This document shows positions 63,566 through 64,000 of a stretch of DNA of 64,000 nucleotides, piece after piece. Position 1 is the stretch's first letter; every line of letters starts with the position of its first letter. The DNA is from Streptomyces lincolnensis (lineage in GTDB: Bacteria > Actinomycetota > Actinomycetes > Streptomycetales > Streptomycetaceae). A program made the position numbers and the translations under genes. The notes under the pieces were generated by a model, which saw only the letters and a list, made by a program, of their open reading frames with translations, made no database searches and was not told where the DNA came from. The DNA lies in assembly GCF_021173675.1 (NCBI RefSeq), contig NZ_JAIHON010000015.1, positions 1 to 64,000 on the forward strand, in the 5' to 3' direction.

Positions 63566-64000
63566 GTGAACGAGCGCAAAAGCGACATCTCCGGGTGGTT
63601 GGTGCGAAGGGCGAGCGGGCATCTGTGGGTGGCGCTGGTGGCCGTGCTGGGAGCGACGGCGGCGCGCACGGCCCGGCTGACCTCGGACGGGGGCATGGAC
63701 AACGCGATCGTCGTGCGGGCGGCCCGGACCTGGCTGGCCGGGGGATCGCCGTATGACGATCCACACTTCCTCTACCTTCCGGGCGCGGTGCTCGCGGCGG
63801 TCCCGCAGGCCCTGCTGCCGGGGCTCGTGCTGAGAGTGGCGGTGCCGCTGGTGGTGACCGGCTGCCTGGTCGGCGGCTGGATGTGCGCGCTGCGGCTGTA
63901 CGGCGTTCCGCGGGGCAGTCGTTTCGCCGTGCTGGGGCTAGCCGCGCTCGCCGTGGGCTTCGCGCCCTTCGGTCATCTGGTGCTGCTGGGGAACTGGACG
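63566..64000 (+). CDS. GT87-like (DUF2029) membrane glycosyltransferase, 5' part
   Basis: GTG 63566 opens a frame that runs off the right edge with 145 codons visible. The start (MNERKSDISGWLVRRASGHL), several membrane segments and the periplasmic GGMDNAIVVRAARTWLAGGS, SPYDDPHFLYLPGAVLAAVP resemble the N-terminal region of GT87 polyprenyl-phosphate-mannose-dependent transferases, in which DPHFLYLP contributes to the sugar-donor site. The call rests on this part only. Confidence 0.6.
   Translation, partial: MNERKSDISGWLVRRASGHLWVALVAVLGATAARTARLTSDGGMDNAIVVRAARTWLAGGSPYDDPHFLYLPGAVLAAVPQALLPGLVLRVAVPLVVTGCLVGGWMCALRLYGVPRGSRFAVLGLAALAVGFAPFGHLVLLGNWT

Noticed and set aside
61765..63756. A 663-codon plus-strand frame overlapping truA
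   Set aside because: Different frame from truA with Arg/Ala/Gly-rich nonsense composition.

Overview
The window is high-GC DNA with GTG/TTG starts, tightly packed genes and the gene order tRNA-Trp, secE, nusG, rplKA, rplJL, rpoBC, rpsL-rpsG-fusA-tuf, S10-spc-alpha ribosomal operons. This order, the 1161-residue RpoB beginning at TTG and the acidic N-terminal arm of NusG point to a Streptomyces chromosome. No computation or database search was run; all calls come from reading the sequence.

Region 1-5854 is the right end of an integrated actinomycete conjugative element (AICE). It holds the N-terminus of an FtsK/TraB-like DNA translocase, then a tightly overlapping minus-strand transfer cluster: a small zinc-ribbon protein, a hypothetical, an RRQRL zinc protein, a DUF2637/SpdB-like membrane protein, a DUF5706 (Pycsar-effector-like) membrane protein and two small proteins. 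A GntR regulator plus P-loop kinase pair reads rightwards behind a repeated GGTTCCCT operator. The element ends at an attR-like 3' fragment of tRNA-Tyr; the stranded host tRNA terminator follows.

Region 5860-16530 is host core: small metabolic genes, tRNA-Thr, tRNA-Met, rpmG, two HadA/HadB-like dehydratase genes, murB (apparently leaderless), a TetR/NAD(P)-binding divergent pair with visible operators, adenosine deaminase, an aspartate aminotransferase and tRNA-Trp. Region 16639-30605 carries secE-nusG, rplK-rplA, two lipoproteins, rplJ-rplL with an L10-type leader, and rpoB-rpoC.

Region 30666-37056 is the most unusual part. Six minus-strand genes sit between rpoC and rpsL: a Crp/Fnr regulator with an intact cyclic-nucleotide cassette, a class III nucleotide-cyclase-like protein, a HEAT-like NTPase with a degenerate P-loop, an SPFH-like protein, a DUF5706 membrane protein and a membrane M48 metallopeptidase. 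The cyclase plus DUF5706 pair is the core of Pycsar anti-phage systems; the remaining genes would make this an extended, self-sensing variant. A CRP-like palindrome lies between the regulator and the cyclase, and the cyclase and NTPase share a 21-residue Gly/His-rich motif.

Region 37309-64000 returns to core: a DUF1707 protein, rpsL-rpsG-fusA-tuf, an acyltransferase, the complete S10 and spc clusters, secY-adk-map, infA-rpmJ-rpsM-rpsK-rpoA-rplQ, truA, a secreted or membrane-anchored protein and the start of a GT87-like membrane protein. A 27-nt sequence with 26 identities occurs in the leaders of both rpsL and rpsJ. The 3' end of map is duplicated downstream as a fragment.
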